Positions 16,366-24,993 of a stretch of 27,051 bases of DNA are shown piece after piece. The stretch is from CAYNDL01 sp964396115 (GTDB lineage: Bacteria > Patescibacteriota > Andersenbacteria > UBA10190 > CAIZMI01), in contig CAYNDL010000008.1 in assembly GCA_964396115.1 (NCBI GenBank), positions 1 to 27,051 on the forward strand, given 5' to 3'. Every line of letters begins with the position of its first letter. The first letter of the stretch is position 1. A model generated the notes under the pieces. The model searched no databases and was not told where the DNA came from. It saw nothing but the letters and a program-made list of their open reading frames with translations. A program made the position numbers and the translations under genes.

Positions 16366-17565
16366 ATGAAAATTGCTTTCTTGTCGTCTCGGTTCCCTCC
16401 GGATTTCATCGGTGGCGGCGAATGGTCAACTGCGACGATTGCGTCAGGTATTTCCGAGTTGGGCAATGACATCCATGTTTTTTGTGGTGCAAAAGAAGAT
16501 AAAGAGGAGGAGTTTGGCCTAGTACGTGTCCATCGGCGCAAAGAATTACATGGTCTTTGGGATAAGCCACTTTTTGAACAGAGGAAGAGTCGACATATTG
16601 CTTACAAAATGAGGAAATATCTTCAGGATTTTGATATTATCCACGCCCACGATTTTCGGTCTGCTCTTGCCCTGGCGGAGCTCAAATTGCCCAACAGCTT
16701 TGTAACGGTGCGCGACTTCGCGCCAATATGTGGAACGACAAACAACATGTGGTGGAATGGGGCCTCTTGTACAGGTTGTAGCTGGAGCAATGTGACAAGA
16801 CGTTGTCACCGTGTCGTGGAAGCTCCGGCCGTGAGGAAGCCGTTTAGGGTATGGCAGTATAAATATAATTTGGGTTACCGCAACCGCTGTTATCAGCGTC
16901 TCAGTAATCAGGTGTATATAAGCGAAGCTTTGCGCAAAAGAGTTGCGTCTCGCTTAGAATTAAGTGTCAATTCTCGTGTCATACATAATCCGGTCTCTAA
17001 TGAATGGTTTAAGCCGTTGGTAGGGGAGAAACCTATTCCCAGAATTACATATATCGGAACAGTTGAATCTTACAAAGGAATATCTCTATTAATCCAAGCA
17101 TTTGCGCGATGCAGCAAAACAGTGCCGAAAGCGTCGTTGCAGATCATTGGTTCAGGGCGGGATTTGGATCGATACAAAAAACTGGCAAAAGACCTGGGTA
17201 CGTCAAAAATTCTATTTTCTGGAAGGCTCGGGCAGCAAGATGTGATAAAACAAATTGACCAGTCCTTAGCAGTTGTTCAGCCAAGCCTTTGGGAAGAACC
17301 TTTTGGCCGGACAATAATCGAGGCTTATGCGCGAGGAAAAGCTGTGATTGCTTCAGAAACCGGAGGCTTAAAAGAGACATTTAAAGAAGGGACGGGTTTT
17401 TTGGTGAAACCGAGTGTCGAAGAGATTGGGGATGCATTGAAAATAATTTTCACACATCCTGATGACGCTATGAGGATGGGTGTTATTGGTCGGAAATATG
17501 CTGAAGAAAATTTTACCGCCCGCAAGATTGGGCAACAGTATCTGAACTTCTACAGCGCTAGTTAG
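16366..17565 (+). CDS. GT4-family glycosyltransferase with a cysteine-rich insert
   Basis: GT-B enzyme of 399 residues and the last gene of the glycan cluster. The N-terminus IAFLSSRFPPDFIGGGEWS is followed by HAHDFRSALAL and VRDFAPICG. Cys122, Cys135, Cys138 and Cys147 then form a C-x12-C-x2-C-x8-C cluster of the kind found in some GT4 enzymes, perhaps a metal site. The donor half has ITYIGTVESYKGISLLIQAF and the E-x7-E motif EEPFGRTIIEAYARGKAVI. A TAAAAT box lies 6 bases before the ATG and no Shine-Dalgarno is seen. Its stop overlaps by 3 bases the stop of the convergent PEGA gene, and no hairpin with a T-run separates them. Confidence 0.86.
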   Translation: MKIAFLSSRFPPDFIGGGEWSTATIASGISELGNDIHVFCGAKEDKEEEFGLVRVHRRKELHGLWDKPLFEQRKSRHIAYKMRKYLQDFDIIHAHDFRSALALAELKLPNSFVTVRDFAPICGTTNNMWWNGASCTGCSWSNVTRRCHRVVEAPAVRKPFRVWQYKYNLGYRNRCYQRLSNQVYISEALRKRVASRLELSVNSRVIHNPVSNEWFKPLVGEKPIPRITYIGTVESYKGISLLIQAFARCSKTVPKASLQIIGSGRDLDRYKKLAKDLGTSKILFSGRLGQQDVIKQIDQSLAVVQPSLWEEPFGRTIIEAYARGKAVIASETGGLKETFKEGTGFLVKPSVEEIGDALKIIFTHPDDAMRMGVIGRKYAEENFTARKIGQQYLNFYSAS

Positions 17566-18959
17566 CGGTCAAGCGCAGTTAACATGAAGAAGCGGGAAAG
17601 CACGAAGCCTTCTTTACGCTGCACTGTGGCAAGAATAATGTTTCCATCCTCGATGATCTCAGTCCGTCCATCACCGCGGTTAGTGCTGATTAAATTTTCT
17701 ATTCTGTGACCATCTCTGTGATCGACCTCAGCAATCTTTATTACGTCCTTCTCGAAAAAAATTACATGGTTTGAGCCGGCATACCAAATGGGATTTCGTA
17801 TTGTATTGGAAAGTCTTGCAACAAGTTCTGGGGTGTATGGGGTAAGTATTGTGCGTTTCTCGTGCAGGTTCATTGCCCAAACATCAAACTCCGATTCCTG
17901 CCACAGGACCTTATTTCCCTCGGGCGAGAAACGTGAGTTAAAGACAGAGTCAGATATGAAATGCCACGCCCTCTCTGTTTTGTCCCAAATGAACAGCTTA
18001 TGCTGATCTCTGGTTTCGATCGCAATATCGCCGGCAGAGGACAGAGTGATCTTGCCTACCTGGTCTCCATTCATCTCGGGCAGATACAATGCGTCTTGGT
18101 TTTTGCCGCTTGATGAGTAGATTTTTATTATTGCGTCCCCAATTTTGGGATTTTCTAAAATAATAAATTCGTCTTGGTTGCTTGCAGCAAGTGTTGCTAC
18201 CTCCGATATAACTTCTGGTTTAGTCGTTTCTGTTGATGGCGCAATAAAAATTTGTGTGCCTTTCATTTCAATAATTCGTTGCTCAGTCAGGGTTGATACC
18301 CAACCAATGACCTTGGTCTTCTCGTCGCCAATTTTTTCAACTTTGCCCGTCGCTCGTTGGACAAGAAAATTTTTGTTCCCATTTTCCAGCTGTAGCGATA
18401 ATACGATTTGGTTTTCGTCAGGAGACCAAATAAGTTCAGCTTTTTCTTTTTTGCCAAAGGCAGTTTTGATCACAGTTCCCGGCTCGCTGAAATTTTTGAG
18501 CGAAACCACTCGAACCTGTTTTCCTCGGGCCGTTTGCTCAACAACTGCAAGCCACTGTCTCTTTGGTGAAACAAAAAAATCCAGAACGTTTCCCCGTAAA
18601 ATATCTTCTTCGATTGTTTCAGGAATCAGACGGACGTTTCTTATGTCAGTGATTTTCGTTCCCACTATGGGTAATGTTTTTTGCCACGTCCGATACGCAT
18701 TTTTTTTCAGTGTGACTCGATAGTTTCCGGCCAAAAGATTATTAACCGAGGTCGGTGTTTTATTGTTAATCTGTTGGTCATTAATGTATAGAGTTGCTTC
18801 GCTGGGAAAACTTCTAACCAAAAAAGCACCGACGGGCACCGGGTTGGGTAGAGATGGGGTAATTTTGTGCCCCATTGAATAGCTAATCAGAAAAGGGGCG
18901 ATAGTAATAAAAGCAGCCCAGGCTAAAATGTTAGCCACCAAACGCATACGCCGAGTCAT
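17562..18959 (-). CDS. Membrane-anchored PEGA domain plus beta-propeller-like protein
   Basis: A 465-residue protein. Residues 8-28 form a single hydrophobic helix after basic residues (MTRRMR), so the rest probably faces outside. Residues about 45-112 match a PEGA domain: VRSFPSEATLYINDQQINNKTPTS, then LLAGNYRVTLKKNAYRTW. The remainder is beta-strand-like with repeated FVSPKRQWLAVV, IWSPDENQIVLSL and RFSPEGNKVLWQ motifs, typical of TolB/WD40-like propellers. No enzyme motif is visible. PEGA proteins are often cell-surface proteins; a structural or binding role is inferred. It is convergent with the glycan cluster and divergent from mreB, with its own promoter. Met5 is an alternative start. 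Confidence 0.8.
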   Translation of the reverse strand: MTRRMRLVANILAWAAFITIAPFLISYSMGHKITPSLPNPVPVGAFLVRSFPSEATLYINDQQINNKTPTSVNNLLAGNYRVTLKKNAYRTWQKTLPIVGTKITDIRNVRLIPETIEEDILRGNVLDFFVSPKRQWLAVVEQTARGKQVRVVSLKNFSEPGTVIKTAFGKKEKAELIWSPDENQIVLSLQLENGNKNFLVQRATGKVEKIGDEKTKVIGWVSTLTEQRIIEMKGTQIFIAPSTETTKPEVISEVATLAASNQDEFIILENPKIGDAIIKIYSSSGKNQDALYLPEMNGDQVGKITLSSAGDIAIETRDQHKLFIWDKTERAWHFISDSVFNSRFSPEGNKVLWQESEFDVWAMNLHEKRTILTPYTPELVARLSNTIRNPIWYAGSNHVIFFEKDVIKIAEVDHRDGHRIENLISTNRGDGRTEIIEDGNIILATVQRKEGFVLSRFFMLTALDR

Positions 18960-18986
18960 AAAAGTGCCATTGGATTACTCTTCCTG

Positions 18987-19015
18987 TTGAAACCTATTAT
19001 ACACGATGGTACGAT
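18987..19015 (+). promoter_or_regulatory. Candidate promoter for mreB
   Basis: TTGAAA (18987-18992) and TACGAT (19010-19015) are 17 bases apart in the 87-base divergent gap, giving 5/6 and 4/6 matches to housekeeping promoter hexamers. Predicted leader about 25 bases before the mreB ATG at 19047. It overlaps the -10 of the opposing PEGA promoter, so the two could interfere with each other. Confidence 0.45.
18996..19001 (-). promoter_or_regulatory. Perfect -10 hexamer for the PEGA gene
   Basis: Read on the minus strand the divergent gap contains TATAAT, 36 bases before the ATG at 18959. The best -35-like hexamer, TTGGCT (19021-19026), is 19 bases away and weak. The mRNA leader would be about 29 bases and contains AGGAAGAG, but too far from the start to be a normal ribosome site. 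Confidence 0.45.
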
Positions 19016-19046
19016 ACGTCAGCCAACAAAATAAGTCACTTAATGA

Positions 19047-20057
19047 ATGATTACAAGAAGAATCGGAATTGATTTGGGAACCGCTAATACTTTGGTGTAC
19101 TTGCCAAAGAAGGGTGTTGTTCTTACTGAGCCGACTGTTGTTGCGGTATCGGTTGATGACAACAGGATTCTTGCTGTTGGCAATGAAGCGAAAGAAATGT
19201 TGGGCCGAACGCCAGAGAGTGTTATTACTTCCCGTCCCCTACGTGACGGTGTGATAGCTGATTTTCGTGTTACGGAGGCAATGCTGAGATATTTCATCGA
19301 GAAAACGATAGGACGGGGGCTTAGCTTTTTTCGTCCTGACGTGATGATTGCCGTGCCTGCCGGGATCACAAGTACAGAAAGGCGCGCTGTCACAGAAGCC
19401 GCTTTGCAAGCCGGCGCGAAGAATGCATATCTTGTCAAGGAACCATTAGCCGCTGCAATCGGAGCTGGAATTCCGATCGGCGAATCGTCGGGGAATATGA
19501 TTATTGATATTGGAGGCGGGACGTCTGAAGTGGCTGTGATTTCATTGGGTGGAATTGTGGCGTCACACTCAGCAAGAGTCGGTGGAAACAAAATTGATGC
19601 TGCAATTGCTGAGTATATTCGCAAAAAGCATGGTCTTGCCGTAGGGGAAAGGACTGCTGAAGAAGTAAAGATTGCTATTGGCAGTGCCATCCCGCTAGAA
19701 GAGCAGAAGGAGTATGTAATCAGAGGACGAGACGTTAGTAGTGGGTTACCGAAAGAAGTTACTGTTAACTCATATGAGGTAACTGAAGCAATTCAAGATG
19801 AGCTTGAAAGTATCACGCAGGCTATCAAACTTGTACTCCAAGATACTCCGCCGGAGTTGTCCGCTGATGTGATCGATAAGGGGATTGTGTTATCAGGAGG
19901 AAGCTCGCTCCTGAGAAATATGGATAAACTGGTCGCGAAGGTCACTAGTGTTCCGTGTGTGGTTGCTGAGAGTCCATTGCAGTGTGTAATCAAGGGCGTA
20001 GGCGTAGCGGTTGAAAATTTGGAGGTATATAAGAAGAGCTTGCTAGCGGCGCGTTAA
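19047..20057 (+). CDS. mreB: MreB, actin-like cell-shape protein
   Basis: Bacterial actin homologue that forms membrane-bound filaments and guides lateral wall synthesis. Length 336 is normal. Nucleotide-site motifs: IGIDLGTANTLVY at the N-terminus (phosphate 1), MIIDIGGGTSEVAVI centrally (phosphate 2) and IVLSGGSSLLRNM (adenosine motif). VPAGITSTERRAV and EPLAAAIGAGIPI are classical MreB stretches. The ATG at 19047 gives the family's usual N-terminus; an ATG four bases earlier is in another frame and stops quickly. mreC, mreD, pbp2 and rodA do not follow. Instead a GT4 gene starts three bases after the stop, so mreB probably shares a transcript with glycosyltransferase genes. Specialised actins such as ParM are excluded by the close fit to MreB. 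Confidence 0.96.
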   Translation: MITRRIGIDLGTANTLVYLPKKGVVLTEPTVVAVSVDDNRILAVGNEAKEMLGRTPESVITSRPLRDGVIADFRVTEAMLRYFIEKTIGRGLSFFRPDVMIAVPAGITSTERRAVTEAALQAGAKNAYLVKEPLAAAIGAGIPIGESSGNMIIDIGGGTSEVAVISLGGIVASHSARVGGNKIDAAIAEYIRKKHGLAVGERTAEEVKIAIGSAIPLEEQKEYVIRGRDVSSGLPKEVTVNSYEVTEAIQDELESITQAIKLVLQDTPPELSADVIDKGIVLSGGSSLLRNMDKLVAKVTSVPCVVAESPLQCVIKGVGVAVENLEVYKKSLLAAR

Positions 20058-20060
20058 AAT

Positions 20061-21092
20061 ATGCACGTAGGTATCGATGGCTCAAGATGTGTTGGTGAAA
20101 ACCAAACCGGAGTAGAGAAGTACAGTAGTCTGCTGATCCCGCCACTTATTAAAATTTTAAGAAAAAACGGTCACGACGTTACAGTATACGCAAAGAAAGA
20201 GAGTCCACTTTTCAAAGGAGCGAAAGTACGCGTAATTAAAATTCCCCGGATGTGGACACATTTGGGGCTCGGGTTGTTTTCTCAATTTGATGACTTAGAC
20301 TTTTTATTTGTACCGTCCCACGTACTTCCATTGATTCGACCTAAAAAATGCCTCGTTGTCATTCATGATGTCTGTTTTGAACAGTTTCCGTTAGTTTATC
20401 CTTTTATCGAACGTTGGTATTTACGTTTAACGACCGCCGATGCTGCAAGAAACGCAAAAATTATTACTCACTCACAGTCCACCAAGGATAAACTAGAAAA
20501 GATATATAAAACGAGGGACGTTAAGGTGGTCCCGCCAGGATCGTTGTCGGTTGCTAATGATGAAGTTCAACTGCTATGGCGCAAACCTTACCTGCTCTAT
20601 ATTGGTAGGGTCGAAAAGAAAAAGAATGTAAAAACACTAATCAAAGCTTTCGATAAATTATTATCCCAGAGGCCCGATCTGCTGCATTCGTTGGTTATCC
20701 TTGGAGGACAAGGATTCGGATTTGAAGATATTAAAGAAACACACAGTCAGCTGAAGCACAAAGATCGTATCGTGTTCCAGGGGTACGTACTTGATCGCAT
20801 ACGAGATGAAGCTCTGAGGAAGGCAAGTGGACTTGTGCTTCCAAGCTTATGCGAAGGGACGAGTCTAGTGCTTTTAGAAGCACGGACCGCTCGTGTTCCA
20901 TTCGCTTCATCATTTTGCCGGGCTTGTCAGGAAGCAGGTGGGCAGACCGGAATTTATGTGACAAAAAATAATGTTGAGGCCTGGACAAGGGCGCTGGAAC
21001 AGTTGATTGAAAAACCCCTGACACCAGATCCGGCGCCAATTCGTTCATGGGAAGATGTTGCCTTGGACGTGTATCAAACAATTACCGGATGA
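20061..21092 (+). CDS. GT4-family glycosyltransferase
   Basis: GT-B enzyme of 343 residues. The N-terminal half has VGIDGSRCVGENQTGVEKYS, VVIHDVCFEQFP and ITHSQSTKDKL; the donor half starts LLYIGRVEKKKNVKTLIKAF. The E-x7-E motif is present as CEGTSLVLLEARTARVPF but is degenerate around the glutamates: the usual Gly-Phe-Gly and the later Gly-x-Pro are altered, which may mean a changed donor or lower activity. The closest relative in the window is the GT4 gene at 15255. It lies three bases after mreB, suggesting co-transcription with it. Confidence 0.82.
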   Translation: MHVGIDGSRCVGENQTGVEKYSSLLIPPLIKILRKNGHDVTVYAKKESPLFKGAKVRVIKIPRMWTHLGLGLFSQFDDLDFLFVPSHVLPLIRPKKCLVVIHDVCFEQFPLVYPFIERWYLRLTTADAARNAKIITHSQSTKDKLEKIYKTRDVKVVPPGSLSVANDEVQLLWRKPYLLYIGRVEKKKNVKTLIKAFDKLLSQRPDLLHSLVILGGQGFGFEDIKETHSQLKHKDRIVFQGYVLDRIRDEALRKASGLVLPSLCEGTSLVLLEARTARVPFASSFCRACQEAGGQTGIYVTKNNVEAWTRALEQLIEKPLTPDPAPIRSWEDVALDVYQTITG

Positions 21093-21106
21093 ATTAATAT
21101 TTTTGT

Positions 21107-22225
21107 ATGAAAGTTGCCTTAGTACATGAGTCTCTAACAAGGCTTGGAGGAGCGGAGAGGGTTCTTGCTGAAATGCATGCGACTTATCCCGACGCACCCA
21201 TCTACGCTCTTCTTCACGAGAATTCGGTAACACAAACGTTATTAAATGACGCAAACATACGCTTTTCCTTCTTGAGGAAATTTCCAGAAATACTTCGGAA
21301 AAGAGAAAGGCTTCTTTTGCCTTTGTTGCCGATTGTCCCAGAAACCTTCGACTTGAGCCGTTTTGACGTTGTGATTAGTAGTGCTTCGGCATTTGCCAAG
21401 GGTGTTGTCACTCGTCCGGGGACGTTACACATTTGCTACTGTCATTCACCGACACGGTACTTGTGGGATTGGTATCCTCATGTGTTAGAAGAGTTCGGAA
21501 CGCGTAGGGTCAAGCGGGCTGCACTATCTCTCTTACTGCATTATTTGCGATTGTGGGATCAGGCAGCTGCGAGGCGAGTCGACGAATTTATTGCGAATTC
21601 CAAGTCTACCCACGACAGGATAAAAAAATATTATGGAAGGAATTCTGAAATAATATTTCCCCCCGTATCCGTAAATAGGTTTGTTCCGACAAAAGAGAAC
21701 AAAGGGTATTTTTTGGTGGTGTCCAGGTTGTCACCTTACAAAAAAATTGATCTGGCGATCCATGCCTTTAATAAATTAGAGTTACCACTTGTAATTGCAG
21801 GAGAGGGTCGTGATAAAAAGCATCTGCAAAAAATTGCTGGTTCCCATGTTTCATTTCGTGGTTTCGTGAAGGACGATGATCTGCCAGGACTTTACGCCGG
21901 GGCGAGGGCACTGGTATTCCCCGGCGAAGACGATTTCGGTATTGCTCCAGTGGAAGCGATGGCGTCAGGAAAACCAGTAATTGCATTCAGGAAGGGTGGG
22001 GCGATAGAAACAATTATTGAAGGGAAAACGGGAGAATTTTTTGATGAGTCGCATGAAGCCCTACTAGCAGAAACTGTTCGGCAATTTCTAGAAAAAGAAC
22101 GGCAGTATGACATCAATGTCATCAGGAGCCAGGCCGAAAAATTTTCTGAAGATGTATTCAAGAATAGATTGCGGCAGTTTGTGGAAAAAAAATGGTCGGA
22201 ATGGTCCTCCAGTAGGGTGCAGTGA
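21107..22225 (+). CDS. GT4-family glycosyltransferase
   Basis: GT-B enzyme of 372 residues. The N-terminus VALVHESLTRLGGAERVLAEM, the central CYCHSPTRYLWDWYP and the donor-half FLVVSRLSPYKKIDLAIHAF are hallmarks of a common O-antigen/exopolysaccharide GT4 subgroup. At the catalytic signature that subgroup usually has EEDFGI-P-EA; here it reads E274-D275-D276-FGIAPVE283, so the first glutamate of E-x7-E is replaced by aspartate. Activity is still plausible. A TAATAT box ends six bases before the ATG, without a Shine-Dalgarno. It is the last gene before secA, with a 90-base gap. Confidence 0.85.
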   Translation: MKVALVHESLTRLGGAERVLAEMHATYPDAPIYALLHENSVTQTLLNDANIRFSFLRKFPEILRKRERLLLPLLPIVPETFDLSRFDVVISSASAFAKGVVTRPGTLHICYCHSPTRYLWDWYPHVLEEFGTRRVKRAALSLLLHYLRLWDQAAARRVDEFIANSKSTHDRIKKYYGRNSEIIFPPVSVNRFVPTKENKGYFLVVSRLSPYKKIDLAIHAFNKLELPLVIAGEGRDKKHLQKIAGSHVSFRGFVKDDDLPGLYAGARALVFPGEDDFGIAPVEAMASGKPVIAFRKGGAIETIIEGKTGEFFDESHEALLAETVRQFLEKERQYDINVIRSQAEKFSEDVFKNRLRQFVEKKWSEWSSSRVQ

Positions 22226-22315
22226 TCCCGAGCACTTCATTTAGCGCCAAACACTGGGAAAATCCATTTAGTTCATTGCTTTTTAAGCTAAAACCTGGCA
22301 AACTAAAACATTGAT

Positions 22316-24949
22316 ATGTCGGCATTATTAGATCGTTTCTTCGGTCGAGATTCAGCCAAACTCGCTAAAATTAAAGTTATAGCGAACTCGGTTTTGGAAT
22401 TAGAGGAGAGGGTTAAAAAGTATTCTGATGGTGAACTTCAGCAAGAGGTGAAGCGTCTGCAAGAGAAAGCAAAGGAGCAAACATCTGATGATCTGTTACC
22501 GGAAAGCTTTGCTCTTGTGCGTGAAGCTGCCCGCAGGGTTCTGAAAGAGCATCCATATCCTGTCCAAATTATGGGGGCAGTTGTTTTACACCAGGGCAAC
22601 ATTGCTGAGATGAAAACTGGAGAAGGAAAGACTTTGGTTTCGACAATGCCAGTTGTTCTTAATTCCTTGGCAGGTAAAGGCGTCCATGTCGTAACGGCTA
22701 ATGAATACCTAGCAAGACGTGACGCAGAATGGATGGGACAAGTTTATCGTTTCTTGGGACTTTCCGTTGGTGTCACCTTGCACGGCCAAACCCCAGAAGA
22801 AAAAAGGAATGCTTATACGAGCGATATTACGTACGGCACGAACAATGAATATGGTTTCGATTACCTGCGTGACAACATGGCATACCGTGTTGAAGACCGG
22901 GTGCAGAAGGAACTCAATTATGCGATTGTCGACGAAGTCGATTCTATTTTGATCGATGAAGCCAGAACTCCCTTGATCATTTCCGCTCCGGATGAGGAAT
23001 CGAGCAGACAATATTCAGAATTCGCAAAAGTCACGCCGAAACTTGAAAAAGGTAAGGATTATGAAGTAGACGAAAAAGAACGGGCGGTTTCTTTGACAGA
23101 CGAGGGGATTTCAAAAGTAGAAAAAATACTTGGTCTGGAGAATTTGTATGGATCCGGCGAAGTTAAAGCTGTTCACCATCTTGAGCAGGCACTAAGGGCA
23201 TCAGCATTGTATAAACGTGACGTAGACTACGTGGTAAAAGACGGCGAGGTTGTCATTGTTGATTCTTTCACTGGAAGGTTAATGCCGGGCCGTCGTTACT
23301 CTGAGGGTTTGCATCAGGCAATCGAAGCAAAAGAAGGTGTGAAAGTTCAACAGGAAAGCCGAACGCTCGCCACTATTACTTTCCAAAATTATTTCCGACT
23401 TTACAAGAAACTTTCTGGCATGACAGGCACAGCCAAGACTTCTGAAGAGGAATTCCAGAAAGTATACAACTTGGATGTTATCGTTATTCCCACGAATAAG
23501 CCTCTCATTCGTGCTGACCATGCTGACCGAATTTACCGGACAGAAATGGGGAAGTTTAGAAATGTTGTAAGAGAAATAAAGGACCGCAACGCAAAGGGCC
23601 AGCCAGTATTGGTTGGTACCGTGGCAATCGAAAAATCAGAACTATTGAGCAACATGCTTAAAAGGGAGGGCGTAGTCCACGAGGTTTTGAACGCAAAGAA
23701 CCACGCCAGGGAAGCGGAGATAGTCGCCCAGGCCGGGCAAAAAAATGCGGTGACAATTTCAACGAACATGGCAGGACGAGGAACTGATATAAAACTCGGT
23801 GAAGGTGTTAGGGAAATAGGGGGCCTGCACATAATTGGCACAGAAAGGCATGAAGCCAGACGTATAGATAACCAGTTGCGTGGCCGATCGGGGCGACAGG
23901 GCGATCCGGGAAGTTCCCAGTTCTTTATTTCGGCAGAAGATGATGTGATGCGCATCTTCGGTGCCGACCGTATGAAGAACCTATTAACGCGCTTTAATAT
24001 TCCAGAAGACGAGCCCATTGAAAGCAAAATGGTGTCCAAGGCTGTGGAGGCAGCGCAAGCTCGGGTCGAAGGTTTCTATTTTGACTCACGAAAACACGTT
24101 TTAGATTTTGACGATGTAATGAATAAGCAGAGAGAAGCTTTCTATCGTCTGCGCCACTCCATTTTGGAAACCCAAAAGGATAATCAAAAACTTCGCGGTG
24201 TCGTTGCTGATGTGTTAGCGAGCGCAATCAATACAGCAATCGAAGAAGTCCTAATTGCCCCTATGCCTGATGACCAGGATACTCAAAGCATCGAGCAGTT
24301 GGTGCGCAAAGCGATCGAGCGCTTTATAAATATAAACGATGAAGACTGGAAAGAAATAGAAAAAACATTACCCGTTGAGACGAGAGGGGGAATACAGGAT
24401 CAGACCAAGGAAGCGATAAAAAAATTTGTCGAGGAACATTATGGGCAATTAGAAAGGAATTCTAATAATGACCCGGTATTTTATGACATGGTTAGGAGTG
24501 TACTTCTCCGTGCGCTTGATATGTTATGGACTGACCATTTAGATACGATGGAATATCTGCGTACGGGAATTGGGTTACGGGGTTATGGACAACGGGATCC
24601 GCTTGTTGAATACCGGCGCGAAGGTCATCAACTATTCCAGAACTTAATGGTGAGTTTTCGGCAAGAGGTTGCGTCCGCTCTTTTCCACCTTGAAATACAT
24701 CCCAAAGCACAACAGCCCCAATCTGAACCCATTGTCCAACCCAACCTCGTTTTGGCGCATCCTGAGGCAGAAAAACCTACTCCAGAAAATGCTTCGGAGC
24801 CGGAAAATAAGTCTGGCATGATAGCGCCCCCCTCGCCATCTTTGGTTGAAGTGAACGCGCAACCAGCAAGAAAGAAAGCTCCGGTCGGGCGGAACGACCT
24901 ATGCCCTTGTGGGTCTGGCAAAAAATATAAGAAGTGCCACGGAAGATAA
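22316..24949 (+). CDS. secA: SecA, protein translocase ATPase
   Basis: Motor ATPase that drives preproteins through SecYEG. Length 877 is typical. Walker A MKTGEGKT is at 99-106, Walker B/DEAD-type D206-E-V-D209 in AIVDEVDSILIDEARTPLI, and the second nucleotide domain has STNMAGRGTDIKLG and QLRGRSGRQGDPG. The scaffold stretch FDSRKHVLDFDDVMNKQR is present. After a variable linker rich in Pro, Glu and Ala, the C-terminal SEC-C zinc motif is complete (C863-x-C865-x8-C874-H875). The start ATG fits the family N-terminus. No Shine-Dalgarno is seen. The gap before it (22226-22315) holds no gene and no hairpin terminator that I can see. Confidence 0.98.
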   Translation: MSALLDRFFGRDSAKLAKIKVIANSVLELEERVKKYSDGELQQEVKRLQEKAKEQTSDDLLPESFALVREAARRVLKEHPYPVQIMGAVVLHQGNIAEMKTGEGKTLVSTMPVVLNSLAGKGVHVVTANEYLARRDAEWMGQVYRFLGLSVGVTLHGQTPEEKRNAYTSDITYGTNNEYGFDYLRDNMAYRVEDRVQKELNYAIVDEVDSILIDEARTPLIISAPDEESSRQYSEFAKVTPKLEKGKDYEVDEKERAVSLTDEGISKVEKILGLENLYGSGEVKAVHHLEQALRASALYKRDVDYVVKDGEVVIVDSFTGRLMPGRRYSEGLHQAIEAKEGVKVQQESRTLATITFQNYFRLYKKLSGMTGTAKTSEEEFQKVYNLDVIVIPTNKPLIRADHADRIYRTEMGKFRNVVREIKDRNAKGQPVLVGTVAIEKSELLSNMLKREGVVHEVLNAKNHAREAEIVAQAGQKNAVTISTNMAGRGTDIKLGEGVREIGGLHIIGTERHEARRIDNQLRGRSGRQGDPGSSQFFISAEDDVMRIFGADRMKNLLTRFNIPEDEPIESKMVSKAVEAAQARVEGFYFDSRKHVLDFDDVMNKQREAFYRLRHSILETQKDNQKLRGVVADVLASAINTAIEEVLIAPMPDDQDTQSIEQLVRKAIERFININDEDWKEIEKTLPVETRGGIQDQTKEAIKKFVEEHYGQLERNSNNDPVFYDMVRSVLLRALDMLWTDHLDTMEYLRTGIGLRGYGQRDPLVEYRREGHQLFQNLMVSFRQEVASALFHLEIHPKAQQPQSEPIVQPNLVLAHPEAEKPTPENASEPENKSGMIAPPSPSLVEVNAQPARKKAPVGRNDLCPCGSGKKYKKCHGR

Positions 24950-24963
24950 AAATCTAAAAGAAA

Positions 24964-24990
24964 AAACCCGACAGGTTCACTGTCGGGTTT
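24964..24990. terminator. Intrinsic terminator between secA and the CPBP gene
   Basis: An 11-base perfect stem (24964-24974 with 24980-24990, AAACCCGACAG and its complement) encloses a five-base loop. Read on the minus strand it is followed by a long T-rich run, so it is a strong terminator for the CPBP gene, whose stop codon is three bases away. Read on the plus strand only three T follow, so termination of secA would be weaker. It is probably bidirectional. Confidence 0.85.
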
Positions 24991-24993
24991 GGT

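Noticed and set aside
17555..17580. Possible hairpin (GCGCT/AGCGC) at the convergent ends of the last GT4 and PEGA genes
   Set aside because: Only a five-base stem with a long loop and no T-run on either strand.
18145..18723. 192-codon plus-strand ORF opposite the PEGA gene
   Set aside because: Antisense of a gene with clear PEGA and propeller motifs; rich in Ser and Cys without any recognisable domain.
19040..19690. 216-codon minus-strand ORF opposite mreB
   Set aside because: It is the antisense of a strongly conserved mreB, its translation is low in complexity and matches no family, and it has no promoter or start context.
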